Below are positions 8,204 through 17,416 of a DNA stretch of 64,000 nt, piece after piece. This DNA is from Streptomyces tsukubensis (GTDB lineage: Bacteria > Actinomycetota > Actinomycetes > Streptomycetales > Streptomycetaceae): assembly GCF_009296025.1 (NCBI RefSeq), contig NZ_CP045178.1:2976001-3040000 (forward strand). Direction: 5' to 3'. Position 1 is the first letter of the stretch. Each line of letters opens with the position of its first letter. Made by a program: the position numbers and the translations under genes. Under the pieces are notes generated by a model. The model made no database searches. It was not told the origin of the DNA and worked only from the letters and a program-made list of their open reading frames with translations.

Positions 8204-9964
8204 TTAATGATCTTGGTTGGGGTGCCGCCGGGGTGGGTCGCCGTTGGTCGGCCCCGATCGCGCCGGGGCGGGCGCGGTGGGTGAGACCGGCTGGAGGGGA
8301 GTGGGTACGGATCCCATGGCCGGTGCCGATCCCATGGCCGATGCCGATCCCATGGCCGGTGCCGATCCCATGGCCGGTGCCGACCCCATGGCCGATGCCG
8401 ACCCCATGGCCGGTCCCGACCCCTGCCCCGGTCCCTGCCTCGGTCCCGACCCCTGCCCCGGTCCCGATGGCAGCGGATGCCCGTGGGTAGCCGCTGCCAT
8501 CGTCTTCGCCGTCACTGTCGCTGTCGTGGCCGACGCCGCTGCCACCGCCGCCGACGGCGGCCCCCGCCGACGCCTCCGCACGTGCCCCCGATGCCCGTGC
8601 GGCGGCCTCGCCGCAGAGCCGCCGCCCGCCCGGCCGTCGAGCTGGATCCACACCCGCACCTCCGTGCCGCCCAGTACCGACCTGCCCACCCGTACGTCAC
8701 CTCCGGTGGACTCCGCCAGGCGGCGGACGATGTCGAGGCCGAGCCCGGTGGAGCCCACCTCGTCGGCCTGGTCCGCACTCTTGCCCCTGGCCAGGGCCGC
8801 CCGCGGGTCGGCGATGCCGGGGCCCGCGTCCGACACGAGGACGATCACGGAGTTGGTGTCGGGGCCGCCGTTGTGCACGTCGACGGAGAAGGCCGTGCCC
8901 TCCGGTGTGTGTCGGAAGACGTTGCCGAGCAAGGCGTCCACGGCGGCGATGAGGTCGGCGCGCGCGACCGGGATGCGTACGGGGGCGTCGACCCCCGCGA
9001 CCCTGGCGGTCCGCCCCTCGTCCTCGGCCAGCGCCGACCAGAAGGCCATCCGTTCCCTGATGACCTCGCCCGCGTCACAGCCGACAGGGGGGCCGACGGG
9101 CTGTGTCCTCGGCTTGGCCTCGCGTGCGGTCCTGATGATCGTGTCGACCTCGTGCTCCAGCTTCTCGACGGCGCTACGGGTCTGCTCGACGGCAGGACCC
9201 TCCCCGAGGGATGCCGTGTTGAGGCGGAGCACCGTCAGCGGAGTGCGCAGCCGGTGCGAGAGGTCGGCGGCCAGTTCTCGCTCGTTGTCGAGGAGTTGGA
9301 CCACCTGATCGGCCATCGAGTTGAACGCCACGGCGGCGAGCCGCAGTTCGGTCGGGCCCTCCTCGGGTACGCGCGCGCCGAGCCGCCCCTCGCCCAGTTC
9401 GTGCGCCGCGGCGACCAGCCGCCGTGCGGGTCTGACCATGCGCACGCCCAGCCGGTCGGCGACGGCCACCGAGCCGATGACGAGCGCGACCCCCACCCCG
9501 GCGAGTACCAGCCAGGCGGTGGTGACTCCGTTTCCCACGGCGGCCTGCGGGACGAAGATCTCCACGATCGCGACCTTGCCCGAGCCGAGCGCGGTGGGCT
9601 GGAGCAGGGCAAAGCCGCCCTCCACCTCGGTGGTTGAGGCGCGGCCCAGCTCACGTGTGGTGGCGAGGTCCTTCTTCGCGGCCCGGCCCCGGCCGATGTC
9701 CAGGGCGGCGGCGCCGTTCTCCGCGGGCACGTGGACGGCCATCCGCCCGGCCGCGCCCGCCTTGGTGGAGGCGACGGCCCGGTCGAGCTGGTCGCGGTCG
9801 GTGGTGATGGAGAGCGTCGGGCCGATCGTCGCCGCCTGCCGTTCCGCGTTGGAGAAGGCGCGGTCCTTCGCCATCTCCTTGATGACCAGGCCGAGCGGGA
9901 CGGCGAAGGCCACCACCACCATCGTGGTGACGGCCAGACACACCTTGACCAGCGCCCACCTCAT
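8204..9964 (-). CDS. Sensor histidine kinase with repetitive C-terminal tail
   Basis: A 586-residue membrane kinase. An N-terminal transmembrane helix, an extracytoplasmic domain of about 110 residues and a second helix precede HAMP, then the H-box LSHRLRTPL, N-box LLGNVFRHTPEGT, G1 VSDAGPGIA and G2 GSTGLGLDIV. After the ATPase domain comes a tail of about 130 residues, low in complexity, with a six-fold repeat of GSAPAM. It pairs with the response regulator immediately upstream. Start set at ATG 9964 because an upstream GTG at 10018 lacks a ribosome binding site and lies in a local duplication. The signal sensed is unknown. Confidence 0.85.
   Translation of the reverse strand: MRWALVKVCLAVTTMVVVAFAVPLGLVIKEMAKDRAFSNAERQAATIGPTLSITTDRDQLDRAVASTKAGAAGRMAVHVPAENGAAALDIGRGRAAKKDLATTRELGRASTTEVEGGFALLQPTALGSGKVAIVEIFVPQAAVGNGVTTAWLVLAGVGVALVIGSVAVADRLGVRMVRPARRLVAAAHELGEGRLGARVPEEGPTELRLAAVAFNSMADQVVQLLDNERELAADLSHRLRTPLTVLRLNTASLGEGPAVEQTRSAVEKLEHEVDTIIRTAREAKPRTQPVGPPVGCDAGEVIRERMAFWSALAEDEGRTARVAGVDAPVRIPVARADLIAAVDALLGNVFRHTPEGTAFSVDVHNGGPDTNSVIVLVSDAGPGIADPRAALARGKSADQADEVGSTGLGLDIVRRLAESTGGDVRVGRSVLGGTEVRVWIQLDGRAGGGSAARPPHGHRGHVRRRRRGPPSAAVAAASATTATVTAKTMAAATHGHPLPSGPGQGSGPRQGPGQGSGPAMGSASAMGSAPAMGSAPAMGSASAMGSAPAMGSVPTPLQPVSPTAPAPARSGPTNGDPPRRHPNQDH
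8310..8417. repeat. 18-nt tandem repeat, six units, in the kinase tail
   Basis: Six near-identical 18-base units (GATCCCATGGCCGGTGCC and variants). On the coding strand each gives six residues (GSAPAM or GSASAM). Differences between units are mostly single transitions, which fits slippage or unequal exchange. Confidence 0.85.
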
Positions 9965-10085
9965 GACGCGGGCCCCCGCGACGACAATGCCGCCCGCCCC
10001 ACGCCGTACGACGGCCACCTCATGACACGGGCCACCGCGACGACAGTGCCGCCCGCCCCGCGACGACGGTGGCGCCTCATGACGG
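9960..10085. repeat. Imperfect tandem duplication at the regulator-kinase junction
   Basis: Two imperfect copies of about 58 bases (9960-10018 and 10019-10075), each starting CTCATGAC, with the start of a third copy. The duplication moved the kinase start away from the response regulator stop and created several alternative ATG/GTG codons. Confidence 0.7.
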
Positions 10086-10829
10086 TGGCGCCTCCGCGGC
10101 AGGCGCCCCCATGGCGGGCGCTCCCCCGGACGGCGCCTCGGCCTGCGGGGCGTCGAGTTTCACGCCCACCCCGCGCAGGGTGTGCAGATAGCGGGGGCGC
10201 GCGGCCGTCTCGCCGAGTTTCCTGCGCAGCCACGACAGGTGTACGTCGATGGTCTGGTCGTCGCCGTAGGACTGCTGCCACACCTCGGCGAGGAGTTCCT
10301 TGCGGGCCACGACGACGCCGGGGCGCCCCGCGAGAAAGGCGAGCAGGTCGAATTCGCGGCGGGTCAGGTCGAGCCGGGCGCCGTCCAGTTCGGCCCGGCG
10401 CCGCAGCGGGTCGATGGTGAGCCCCCCGACGTTGGTCACGCAGGACGGCGCCGCCTCTCCCGCACCCGCCCGGGAGCGGCGCAGTACGGCGGCCATCCTG
10501 GCGGCCAGGTGCTCCACGGAGAACGGCTTGGTCAGATAGTCGTCGGCGCCGTCATTGAGCAGTCGTACGATCTCCGCCTCGTCGTCCCTGGCGGTGGCGA
10601 TGATCACAGGGACATCGGTGACACCCCGCAGCATCTTCAGCGCCTCCGCCCCGTCCAGATCGGGCAGTCCGAGATCGAGGATCACCAGATCGAAGCGGTG
10701 GTGCGCGACCTCGCGCAGCGCCTCAAGGGCGGTGCCGACGCTGCGCACAGTGTGGGACGCCTCGGTGAGGTGCCGGATGAGGGCCGAGCGTACGAACTGA
10801 TCGTCCTCGACAACGAGCACACGAGCCAT
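10077..10829 (-). CDS. OmpR/PhoB-family response regulator
   Basis: A 250-residue regulator. The receiver domain starts ARVLVVEDDQ (acidic pocket), has the phosphoacceptor Asp in LVILDLGLPDLDG, and the conserved Lys in YLTKPF. The C-terminal winged helix ends with the IDVHLSWLRRKLG and RYLHTLRGVGVKL signatures. After it comes a short Pro/Ala-rich tail containing GGAPAMGAPA, related to the repeat in the kinase tail. ATG at 10829 is chosen because it places the first strand correctly. It is transcribed leftward with the kinase gene. Confidence 0.9.
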   Translation of the reverse strand: MARVLVVEDDQFVRSALIRHLTEASHTVRSVGTALEALREVAHHRFDLVILDLGLPDLDGAEALKMLRGVTDVPVIIATARDDEAEIVRLLNDGADDYLTKPFSVEHLAARMAAVLRRSRAGAGEAAPSCVTNVGGLTIDPLRRRAELDGARLDLTRREFDLLAFLAGRPGVVVARKELLAEVWQQSYGDDQTIDVHLSWLRRKLGETAARPRYLHTLRGVGVKLDAPQAEAPSGGAPAMGAPAAEAPPS

Positions 10830-10922
10830 GGGCGGCACCGTACGCCATTCGAGCGATCCCGGCCCCGTAGTGGGCGAGGAATGCATACCTGACGGGCGCG
10901 GCAGACACGGAAGTGACACGTG

Positions 10923-11492
10923 ATGCACTATGCGCCCATGCGGAGAGCACTGATACACACGCTTGCGTGGACGCTCGCCACCGGAGCCTCGGTCACCCTC
11001 TCCTGGTGGGGGGTGCACACGGTGATGGCCGGCACCGCCTACGACCCGCCACGCGCCCTGCCCATCACCGGCGTCACCGGCGGCCTCCCCTCGGGGCGGT
11101 CCGCGAAGCCGCGCGTCTCGTCCACCCACCGGCCCCGCCCCACGCCGACCACTTCGGCCACAGGGGCCCCTTCGCCCACGCCGACCCCTTCGCACGCGGC
11201 CCCGGCCGGCAAGCCCGCGCGCCCCACCCCCGAGCCGCCCTCCTCGCCCTCTTCCTCACATTCCCCCTCGGGGAAGGTCAAGAGCTACCCCGTCTCCGGC
11301 GGCCGGGCCGTCTTCTCGATGGGGGCCTCGTCCGCGCAGCTGGTCTCCGCGACACCTGAACCGGGCTGGCAGATGCGGGTCTGGAAGCAGGAGGAGTGGA
11401 TCCGGGTGCAGTTCAGCAAGGGCGAGCAGCAGGCGTCGATCTTCTGCACCTGGAACGGCCACCCGCCGATGGTGGAGCGGGACGACCCCTGA
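10923..11492 (+). CDS. Exported or membrane-anchored protein with Pro/Thr/Ser linker
   Basis: A 189-residue protein divergent from the two-component genes. It has an N-terminal hydrophobic segment (TLAWTLATGASVTLSWWGV), a 70-residue linker rich in Pro, Thr and Ser typical of cell-wall-spanning regions, and a compact C-terminal domain with RAVFSMGASSAQLVS and a single Cys. GGAAG lies 9 bases before ATG 10923. Being divergent from a sensor/regulator pair, it is a candidate target or accessory sensor; its function is unknown. Confidence 0.65.
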   Translation: MHYAPMRRALIHTLAWTLATGASVTLSWWGVHTVMAGTAYDPPRALPITGVTGGLPSGRSAKPRVSSTHRPRPTPTTSATGAPSPTPTPSHAAPAGKPARPTPEPPSSPSSSHSPSGKVKSYPVSGGRAVFSMGASSAQLVSATPEPGWQMRVWKQEEWIRVQFSKGEQQASIFCTWNGHPPMVERDDP

Positions 11493-11674
11493 CCCGCGCT
11501 GCCCCACCCCACCCCCGCCGACGCACCCGGCGCAGGGCCCTGTCAGAAGCCGGAACCGGAAGGAATGGGGTCCTTGCACCCCGAGCCGCCTCCGCCATCC
11601 CCCGAGCCGCCTCCGCCATCCCACGCGCCCTCGCCTCCGTATCCGCTCCCGCCGTCAATCGAAGACCGTCGCCG

Positions 11675-12526
11675 TCACTCGAAGGCCGAGGCCGGTGGCG
11701 CGGGTGAGGCGACCGCCGAGGCGTCCGTGACGACCGCCGCTCCGCCCGTGAAGTCGCGCAGTGCCTTCCCGTGTTCGACCCGTCCCGCGTGCGGGTCGGA
11801 GGCGATACGCCGGGTCAGCTCGGCGACGGGCAGCGGCACGGCGGAGGCCATGAGCACGGCGTTGCCGAACCGTTTGCCCCGCAGTACGGCGGGGTCGGCG
11901 GCGAGGGCCAGTTCGGGGAAGATCCCGGCAGCGGTGGCGACCTGCCCCCGCAGGTACCGAAGGGGCGGGCCGTCGGTGAGGTTGGCCGCGTAGTGCCCGC
12001 CGGGCCTCAGCACCCTGCGGACATCGGCGAGGAATTCGGTACTCGACAGCCGCGCGGGCGTACGGGCCCCGTCGAACACGTCAGCGATGACCAGATCGGC
12101 CCAGTCGTCCGGCAACTTGGCGAGACCCTCACGGGCGTCCAGGGAACGCACCTTGATCCGCGCGCCGGTCTCCAGCGGAAGCTCACGCCTGACGAACGCG
12201 ACGAGCGCCGCGTCCACCTCCACGACCTGCTGGGTCGAGCGGGGGCGGGTGGCGGCGACGTAGCGGGCCAGGGTGAAGGCGCCGCCACCCAGGTGCAGCG
12301 CGTGCAGCGGTCGCCCCGCGGGCGCGGCCAGGTCCGCCAGGTGCCCGATCCTGCGCTGGTAGGCGAACTCCAGGTGGTCCGGGTGGGCCGGGTCCACGTG
12401 CGACTGCGGCGCGCCGTCGATCAGCAGGGTGCGGGCGCCGGGACGCTCCCGGTCCTCCACCAGTTCGGCGCGACCGCCGTCCACCTGTTCGGCCACGGAC
12501 TCGACGGACGCTCTTCTTCTTGCCAC
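11675..12526 (-). CDS. Spermidine-synthase-like SAM-dependent protein
   Basis: A 283-residue protein with the polyamine synthase/Rossmann layout: DHLEFAYQRRIGHL, LHLGGGAFTLARY (nucleotide-binding glycine loop), VEVDAALVAF, and DLVIADVFDGA. It lacks the classic Asp pair that binds putrescine, so it may be a methyltransferase-like relative instead of a true spermidine synthase. Proteins of this class are single-copy in most Streptomyces. The C-terminus is Ala/Pro-rich. It ends convergently with the linker protein gene. Confidence 0.75.
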   Translation of the reverse strand: MARRRASVESVAEQVDGGRAELVEDRERPGARTLLIDGAPQSHVDPAHPDHLEFAYQRRIGHLADLAAPAGRPLHALHLGGGAFTLARYVAATRPRSTQQVVEVDAALVAFVRRELPLETGARIKVRSLDAREGLAKLPDDWADLVIADVFDGARTPARLSSTEFLADVRRVLRPGGHYAANLTDGPPLRYLRGQVATAAGIFPELALAADPAVLRGKRFGNAVLMASAVPLPVAELTRRIASDPHAGRVEHGKALRDFTGGAAVVTDASAVASPAPPASAFE

Positions 12527-12611
12527 CCGGCCATTATCGTCGCGGCCCCGCGAGGGGCGCGAAAGGGGCGCGAAAGGGACGCGAAGACGGGCCCCGCGAG
12601 CGCCCCCGGCG

Positions 12612-13037
12612 TCACTGCCGTCCGTCGGCCGCCTTCAGGGTGCGTTCCGCCTCGCCGAGCGCCCTGCGCAGTACGGCGGGATCGGTGACCGGGTCGCTGT
12701 CGCACGGCGGGAGCAGCCAGCAGCCGCCGTCAACCGGCGGCACCGGCTGGCCCGCGACGAGCGGGACGCCTCTGCCCGACGTCTGCTTGCAGTCGCTCCC
12801 CGGCATGTCCCAGGCCTCGGCCGTGCCCGAGGGCACCACGAAGCCGAGTGTGTCGTCCCCGCAGTCGTGGACGACCGGCCCCACGGCCGGGTCCGCGCTG
12901 CGGCGCAGGATATCGACGGCCTCCAGGCCGTGCCTGGACGGGACGGTGACGAGATCCCAGGCCTGCGCCGGCTGCGGTGGCTGCTGCTCCTGACCCGGCG
13001 CCTGCCGGGCCGGCATCCTGCTTGCGCTGTTCTCCAT
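12612..13037 (-). CDS. Hypothetical protein, primase/regulator-associated type
   Basis: A 141-residue protein with GFVVPSGTAEAWDMPGSDCK and GGCWLLPPC, a pattern seen in short Streptomyces proteins related to the N-terminal part of 'bifunctional primase/polymerase' proteins. GGAG is 6 bases before ATG 13037, which decides the start over a longer frame. It is divergent from the TPR regulator at 13326, and this divergent arrangement suggests a shared control region. Function unknown. Confidence 0.55.
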   Translation of the reverse strand: MENSASRMPARQAPGQEQQPPQPAQAWDLVTVPSRHGLEAVDILRRSADPAVGPVVHDCGDDTLGFVVPSGTAEAWDMPGSDCKQTSGRGVPLVAGQPVPPVDGGCWLLPPCDSDPVTDPAVLRRALGEAERTLKAADGRQ

Positions 13038-13325
13038 TGCGGACTCCGACAAGGGAAACCCTCCTCGATCGAGCGGAGCCGTACGGCCCCCCATGCTCCC
13101 CATGCCGTTCAACGCGGCTACCCCGTCAAGGGCTACGGCGAAGCACCGCCGCAAAGGATGGCGTTTCATGGCAGATCACGGGTGAGATATCCCGTTTGTA
13201 GCCAAACCCTGCGTATTGAGGCCGTCACAGACGGTACGTTGCTGCCGTCGAAACGGGCGGTCCAGGCGCGTGGGGGCCCGACTGTACCGGCACGATGCGC
13301 ACGATCCGTACGAGAGGGCCCGGCC

Positions 13326-14792
13326 ATGGCGTCACCGTCTCCACCTTCACCTTTCTCCGAGGGCCCCCGGCCGAACCACGCGTTCAGAGAACTCCGCGGC
13401 CATCTCTCGCCCGGCGAGTTCGCCGCCGCGGTACGCCGTGCGGCGGGCGAGATCGGCGAACGGGTCTCCCCCGACGCGCGCTACATCGGCCGGGTCGAGT
13501 CCGGCGAGATCCGCTGCCCCAACTACGCCTACGAACGAGTGTTCCTGCACATGTTCCCCGGTTTCGGCCTCACCGATCTGGGGTTCGCACCGCGGGCGGA
13601 GGTACGCGGCCGACGCGGTTCACCCGGCGCTCACCCGCCGCGTCTCACCGTCCACAACCCCACAACCGTCCACAACACCGCAACTGTCCACAACACCGCA
13701 GTCCAGGGCCTCACCGTCCAGGGCCACACTGTCCAGAGTTACGAGGAGAGCGACGTGCTGCGTCGCGCGTTCATGACCAGCGGTACGGCCACGGTGGCCA
13801 CCGCCTCCCTGGGGACCATCGGCCTCCCCCGGCCCCGTGGAACCTCCGAAGGGGGCCCGACGCGCAGAGCGACGGGGCGGTCGGGGGAGGCCGAGGTCGC
13901 CGCGGTCGAGGAGGCCGTCAGGCGCATCCGCGTACTCGACGACCGGCACGGGGCCGAGGGCCTCTACCACCAGGCGGCGGGGCCGCTGCGGGCCGCCTAC
14001 ATATTCCTTGACGCGGGAACGGCACGTCAGTCCGTCGAGGACCGGCTGCACGTGGGCGCCGGTGAACTCGCCATCTCCGTCGGCTGGCTGGCCCACGACT
14101 CGGGGCGTTTCGGCGACGCCAGGTCGCATTACGCGGAGGCGCTGGCGACGGCCCGCATGTGCGGTGACAACGGCGTGGAGGCCCACGCCTTCAGCAACAC
14201 CGCCTTCCTCGCCCGGGACACGGGGCGTCCCCGCGAGGCGGTACGCGCGGCGCAGGCCGCCCAGCGGGCCGCCCGGCATCTCAAGTCGGCCAGGCTGCGG
14301 TCGCTGCTGGCGCTGCGCGAGGCGGGCGGCTGGGCCGGTCTCGGCGAGCGGACCGCCTGCGAGCGGGCCCTGGGACAGGCCCACACGCTCTTCGGGCGGG
14401 GCCCCTGCGACGCCGATCCCGAGTGGATGAGCTTCTACGGAGAGGCCGAACTGGAGAGCCTGGAGGCCCAGTGCTGGTCCGCGCTGGCCGAGTGGGACCG
14501 GGCCGCGCGCCACGCGGGCCGAGCGGCCGACGTGGCTCTGACCAGGACTCCGCACTTCACGCGCAACATCGCTCTCTACACCGCCGAATTCGCCGACGGC
14601 CTCGCACGGGCCGGGCGCCCCGACGAGGCCGCCCACGCGGGACAGCGGGTGGTGAGCCTCCTCACGGAGGTCAGGTCGCCACGGGTCAGGACCATGCTGT
14701 CGACCACCATGCGGACCCTGCTTCCGCACAGGGGGGCGCCCGGGGTGTCCGAGTTCCTCGAAAGGTGCGGGGAACTCACCGAGGTCGGCTGA
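13326..14792 (+). CDS. NsdA/SCO4441-type regulator with TPR-like repeats
   Basis: A 488-residue protein. The N-terminal 70 residues (FRELRGHLSPGEFAAAVRRA, then IGRVESGEIRCPNYAYERVF) form an atypical helix-turn-helix-like domain seen in Streptomyces pleiotropic regulators. A variable linker containing a tandem repeat (VHNTAT) and an Ala/Thr-rich hydrophobic stretch follow. The remaining 300 residues are helical TPR-like units (GELAISVGWLAHDSGRFGDA; AHAFSNTAFLARDTGRPREA). Such proteins often repress development or antibiotic synthesis. ATG 13326 is used. Confidence 0.7.
   Translation: MASPSPPSPFSEGPRPNHAFRELRGHLSPGEFAAAVRRAAGEIGERVSPDARYIGRVESGEIRCPNYAYERVFLHMFPGFGLTDLGFAPRAEVRGRRGSPGAHPPRLTVHNPTTVHNTATVHNTAVQGLTVQGHTVQSYEESDVLRRAFMTSGTATVATASLGTIGLPRPRGTSEGGPTRRATGRSGEAEVAAVEEAVRRIRVLDDRHGAEGLYHQAAGPLRAAYIFLDAGTARQSVEDRLHVGAGELAISVGWLAHDSGRFGDARSHYAEALATARMCGDNGVEAHAFSNTAFLARDTGRPREAVRAAQAAQRAARHLKSARLRSLLALREAGGWAGLGERTACERALGQAHTLFGRGPCDADPEWMSFYGEAELESLEAQCWSALAEWDRAARHAGRAADVALTRTPHFTRNIALYTAEFADGLARAGRPDEAAHAGQRVVSLLTEVRSPRVRTMLSTTMRTLLPHRGAPGVSEFLERCGELTEVG
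13647..13738. repeat. 18-nt tandem repeat inside the TPR regulator gene
   Basis: Three clear and two degenerate units of about 18 bases (ACCGTCCACAACACCGCA type) coding TVHNTA, followed by related TVQG(L/H) units. It lies in the linker between the DNA-binding-like and TPR parts. Confidence 0.8.
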
Positions 14793-15157
14793 TCCGGGGC
14801 GCGAGCCGGATCACGGGGGCCGCAGCGCGCGAGTGGATCGCGGGGGCCGCAGCGCGCGGACCGGCGTGCGCGGACCGGCCCACGCGGACCGGAGGCGCAC
14901 GGATCGGGGCGCCCGCCACCCCGCACCGACCACCTCACCGGCCGACGCCCCCGTACACGCCGTCACGGTCGTGCAATGTCCCTGTCGTAATCGACGCGCA
15001 TGGTTGATCGTTGGGCCCGGAGGCCGAAGGAACCACCGGCCCCACGTGACCGAGAAGCGACGACGAGACCGACGAGCGACCAGACGGACGAGCGACCAGA
15101 CCCAGAAGCGCCGAGACCGAGAAGCGCATCCCAGCGAGCGTCAGGGGGACCCGCACC
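14793..15157. other. Intergenic region upstream of the sugar transporter operon
   Basis: 365 bases without a gene. It holds a direct repeat of GGATC(A/G)CGGGGGCCGCAGCGC (about 14809 and 14835), then CGGACCGG repeats, and a purine-rich leader with GACGAGCGACCAGAC repeated near 15070-15105. The transporter promoter must be here, but I cannot identify the box or a LacI/ROK operator with confidence. Confidence 0.45.
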
Positions 15158-16423
15158 ATGACCATCAGCCGCCGGACCGTACTCTCCACCGCTGCCACCG
15201 CGGCCACCGCGGCGCTGCTCACCGCCTGCGGAGGCAATACCGGCCGGGGCGGCGGTGGCTCCGGCGGTGCGGGGCCGCGACTCGCGCAGTGGTACCACCA
15301 GTACGGCGAGACGGGGACAGAACAGGCGGTCGAGCGTTACGCGGCGGCGTACGGGAAGGCCGAGGTCACCGTCCAGTGGCGGCCGGGGAGTTACGACGAG
15401 CAGACGGCCGCCGCGCTCCTCACGGAGTCGGGCCCCGACGTCTTCGAGGTCAACGGGCCCTCGCTCGACCAGATCCAGGGCAAGCAGGTCGTGGACCTCA
15501 CCGACCTCTTCGCCGGGGTGAAGGACGACTTCAGCCCCGCGGTACTCGCCCCCAAGACACACGACGGCAGGATCTGGGCGGTACCGCAGGTCATCGACAC
15601 GCAGTTCCTCTATTACCGCAAGAGTCTGCTCGAAGACGCCGGCGTACGGCCCCCCAGGACGCTGGACGCGCTGGTAGACGCGGCGAAGGCGCTCACCACG
15701 AAGAAGACCAAGGGGCTCTTCCTCGGCAACGACGGTGGCGCGGGGGTGCTGGGCGGGACCCCGCTCCACGCGGCGGGGCTCGAACTCGTCACCGCTGACG
15801 GAAAGGTGGGTTTCGACGATCCCGCCGCGGCCCGCGCCCTGGGCAAGCTCCACCGGCTCTACGCGGACAGGTCACTGCTGCTCGGCGCGCCCGCCGACTG
15901 GTCCGACCCCTCCGCCTTCGTACAGGGGCTGACCGCCATGCAGTGGTCGGGGCTGTGGGCGCTGCCCGTCGTCAAGAAGGCACTCGGCGACGACTTCGGC
16001 GTACTGCCCTTCCCCGCAGACGGTTCGGGCGGAAAGCCGTCCGTGCCGGTCGGTGCCTACGGAGCCGCGGTCAGCGCCCGCAGCGAGCACAAGCAGGCCG
16101 CCAAGGCTTTCGTGAAGTGGCTGTGGATCGAGAAGACCGACTACCAGGAGGATTTCGCCCTCTCCTACGGCTTTCACATCCCCGCCCGCCTCTCGCTCGC
16201 CAAGAAGGCGGCGAAGCTACGCGCGGGGGCCGCGGCCGACGTCGTGCGCTTCACCACCGACCACGGATACGCGCAGCCGCTGCTGTGGACACCCGCGAGC
16301 CAGACCGCCTACCAGGACGGACTGAGCCGCGTCATCAAGGACGGCGCCAATCCGGAGAGCGAGTTGCGGTCCGTCGTACGGAAGGTGACGGCGGAACTCG
16401 ACCGCGTCAGGAAGAAGGCGTGA
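15158..16423 (+). CDS. Sugar ABC transporter substrate-binding lipoprotein
   Basis: A 421-residue family 1 solute-binding protein (CUT1 type). It starts MTISRRTVLST with a twin-Arg motif and lipobox LLTAC (Cys 28), so it is a Tat- or Sec-exported lipoprotein. GPDVFEVNGPSLDQIQGK and QWSGLWALPVV are typical of maltose/oligosaccharide binders. It is first of three coupled genes; the permease GTG overlaps its TGA. The sugar is not predictable. No ATPase gene is in the operon, as is usual in Streptomyces, where the shared ATPase MsiK energises CUT1 systems. Confidence 0.85.
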   Translation: MTISRRTVLSTAATAATAALLTACGGNTGRGGGGSGGAGPRLAQWYHQYGETGTEQAVERYAAAYGKAEVTVQWRPGSYDEQTAAALLTESGPDVFEVNGPSLDQIQGKQVVDLTDLFAGVKDDFSPAVLAPKTHDGRIWAVPQVIDTQFLYYRKSLLEDAGVRPPRTLDALVDAAKALTTKKTKGLFLGNDGGAGVLGGTPLHAAGLELVTADGKVGFDDPAAARALGKLHRLYADRSLLLGAPADWSDPSAFVQGLTAMQWSGLWALPVVKKALGDDFGVLPFPADGSGGKPSVPVGAYGAAVSARSEHKQAAKAFVKWLWIEKTDYQEDFALSYGFHIPARLSLAKKAAKLRAGAAADVVRFTTDHGYAQPLLWTPASQTAYQDGLSRVIKDGANPESELRSVVRKVTAELDRVRKKA

Positions 16424-17412
16424 GGCGGCGGACGCGGGCGCGGGTGCCTGCGGCAGCGGCGACGGCGACGGCTGCGCCGGTGCTCGGCGAAGGCGGCGCG
16501 GGGAGGCGGGCGTTCGGCACCCAGAACCGTACGCTCTGGTTCTGGGTGTTCGTGGGTCCTTTCCTGCTCGGGCTCGGCGTCTTCACCTATGTCCCGCTCG
16601 GCTGGAGCGTGTACCTCAGCTTCTTCGACGCGCACAACACGGTGACGCCCAGCGACTTCGTCGGCTTCGGCAACTACACGGAGATGCTCGGCAACAAGGC
16701 CTTCACCGACAGCCTGTGGACCTTCCTTCTCTTCTCACTCTTCATCGTGCCCACCACCTTCGTGCTCTCCCTGGCGCTGGCGCTGATGGTCAACCGGACG
16801 CGCGGGGCACAGGCGTTCTTCAGGTCGGTCTTCTTCCTGCCCGCGGCCTGCTCGTACGTGGTGGCCGCGCTGATCTGGAAGATGTCCCTCTTCAACGGCG
16901 TACGGTTCGGGCTGGCCAACACCGTGCTCGGCTGGTTCGGCGCCGACCAGACGGCCTGGCTCTCGACCACCCATCCGCCCTGGTACTGGCTGGTCGTGGT
17001 CACCGTGCGACTGTGGCTCCAGGCCGGTTTCTACATGGTGCTCTTCCTCGCGGGGCTCCAGCGGATCTCACCGCGGCTGTACGAGGCGGCGGCCGTGGAC
17101 GGCGCCCGGCCCGGCTGGCAGGTACTGCGTCACATCACGCTGCCGCAGCTGCGGACCACCTCGGTCGCGGTCGTGCTGCTGCTGGTCATCAACGCGTTCC
17201 AGGCGTTCGACGAGTTCTACAACCTGCTCTCGGACGCCCGGGGTTACCCGCCCTACGCACGGCCCCCACTCGTCTACCTCTACTACACGGCGCTCGGTCA
17301 GGGGCAGAATCTGGGGCTCGGCAGCGCCGGGGCCGTGATCCTCGCACTGATCATCGCCGTGGTCACGGTGGGGCAGGCGCGCTGGTTCAGTCTCGGGAAC
17401 AAGGAGGGGTGA
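16420..17412 (+). CDS. Sugar ABC transporter permease 1 (MalF/CebF-like)
   Basis: A 330-residue inner-membrane protein with six predicted helices, starting NRTLWFWVFVGPFLLGLGVF. The EAA loop that contacts the ATPase is YEAAAVDGARPGWQVLRHIT. The GTG at 16420 overlaps the stop of the binding-protein gene (GTGA), making it the best start although the frame is open far upstream. Partner of the permease at 17417. Confidence 0.88.
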   Translation: MRRRTRARVPAAAATATAAPVLGEGGAGRRAFGTQNRTLWFWVFVGPFLLGLGVFTYVPLGWSVYLSFFDAHNTVTPSDFVGFGNYTEMLGNKAFTDSLWTFLLFSLFIVPTTFVLSLALALMVNRTRGAQAFFRSVFFLPAACSYVVAALIWKMSLFNGVRFGLANTVLGWFGADQTAWLSTTHPPWYWLVVVTVRLWLQAGFYMVLFLAGLQRISPRLYEAAAVDGARPGWQVLRHITLPQLRTTSVAVVLLLVINAFQAFDEFYNLLSDARGYPPYARPPLVYLYYTALGQGQNLGLGSAGAVILALIIAVVTVGQARWFSLGNKEG

Positions 17413-17416
17413 GCGG

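Noticed and set aside
10830..11195. Long N-terminal extension of the response regulator
   Set aside because: Only the ATG at 10829 gives the proper receiver-domain start; the extension is Gly/Arg-rich shadow sequence.
15943..16419. Upstream extension of the first sugar permease
   Set aside because: The open frame runs inside the binding-protein gene in another frame; the GTG at the GTGA overlap is the natural start.
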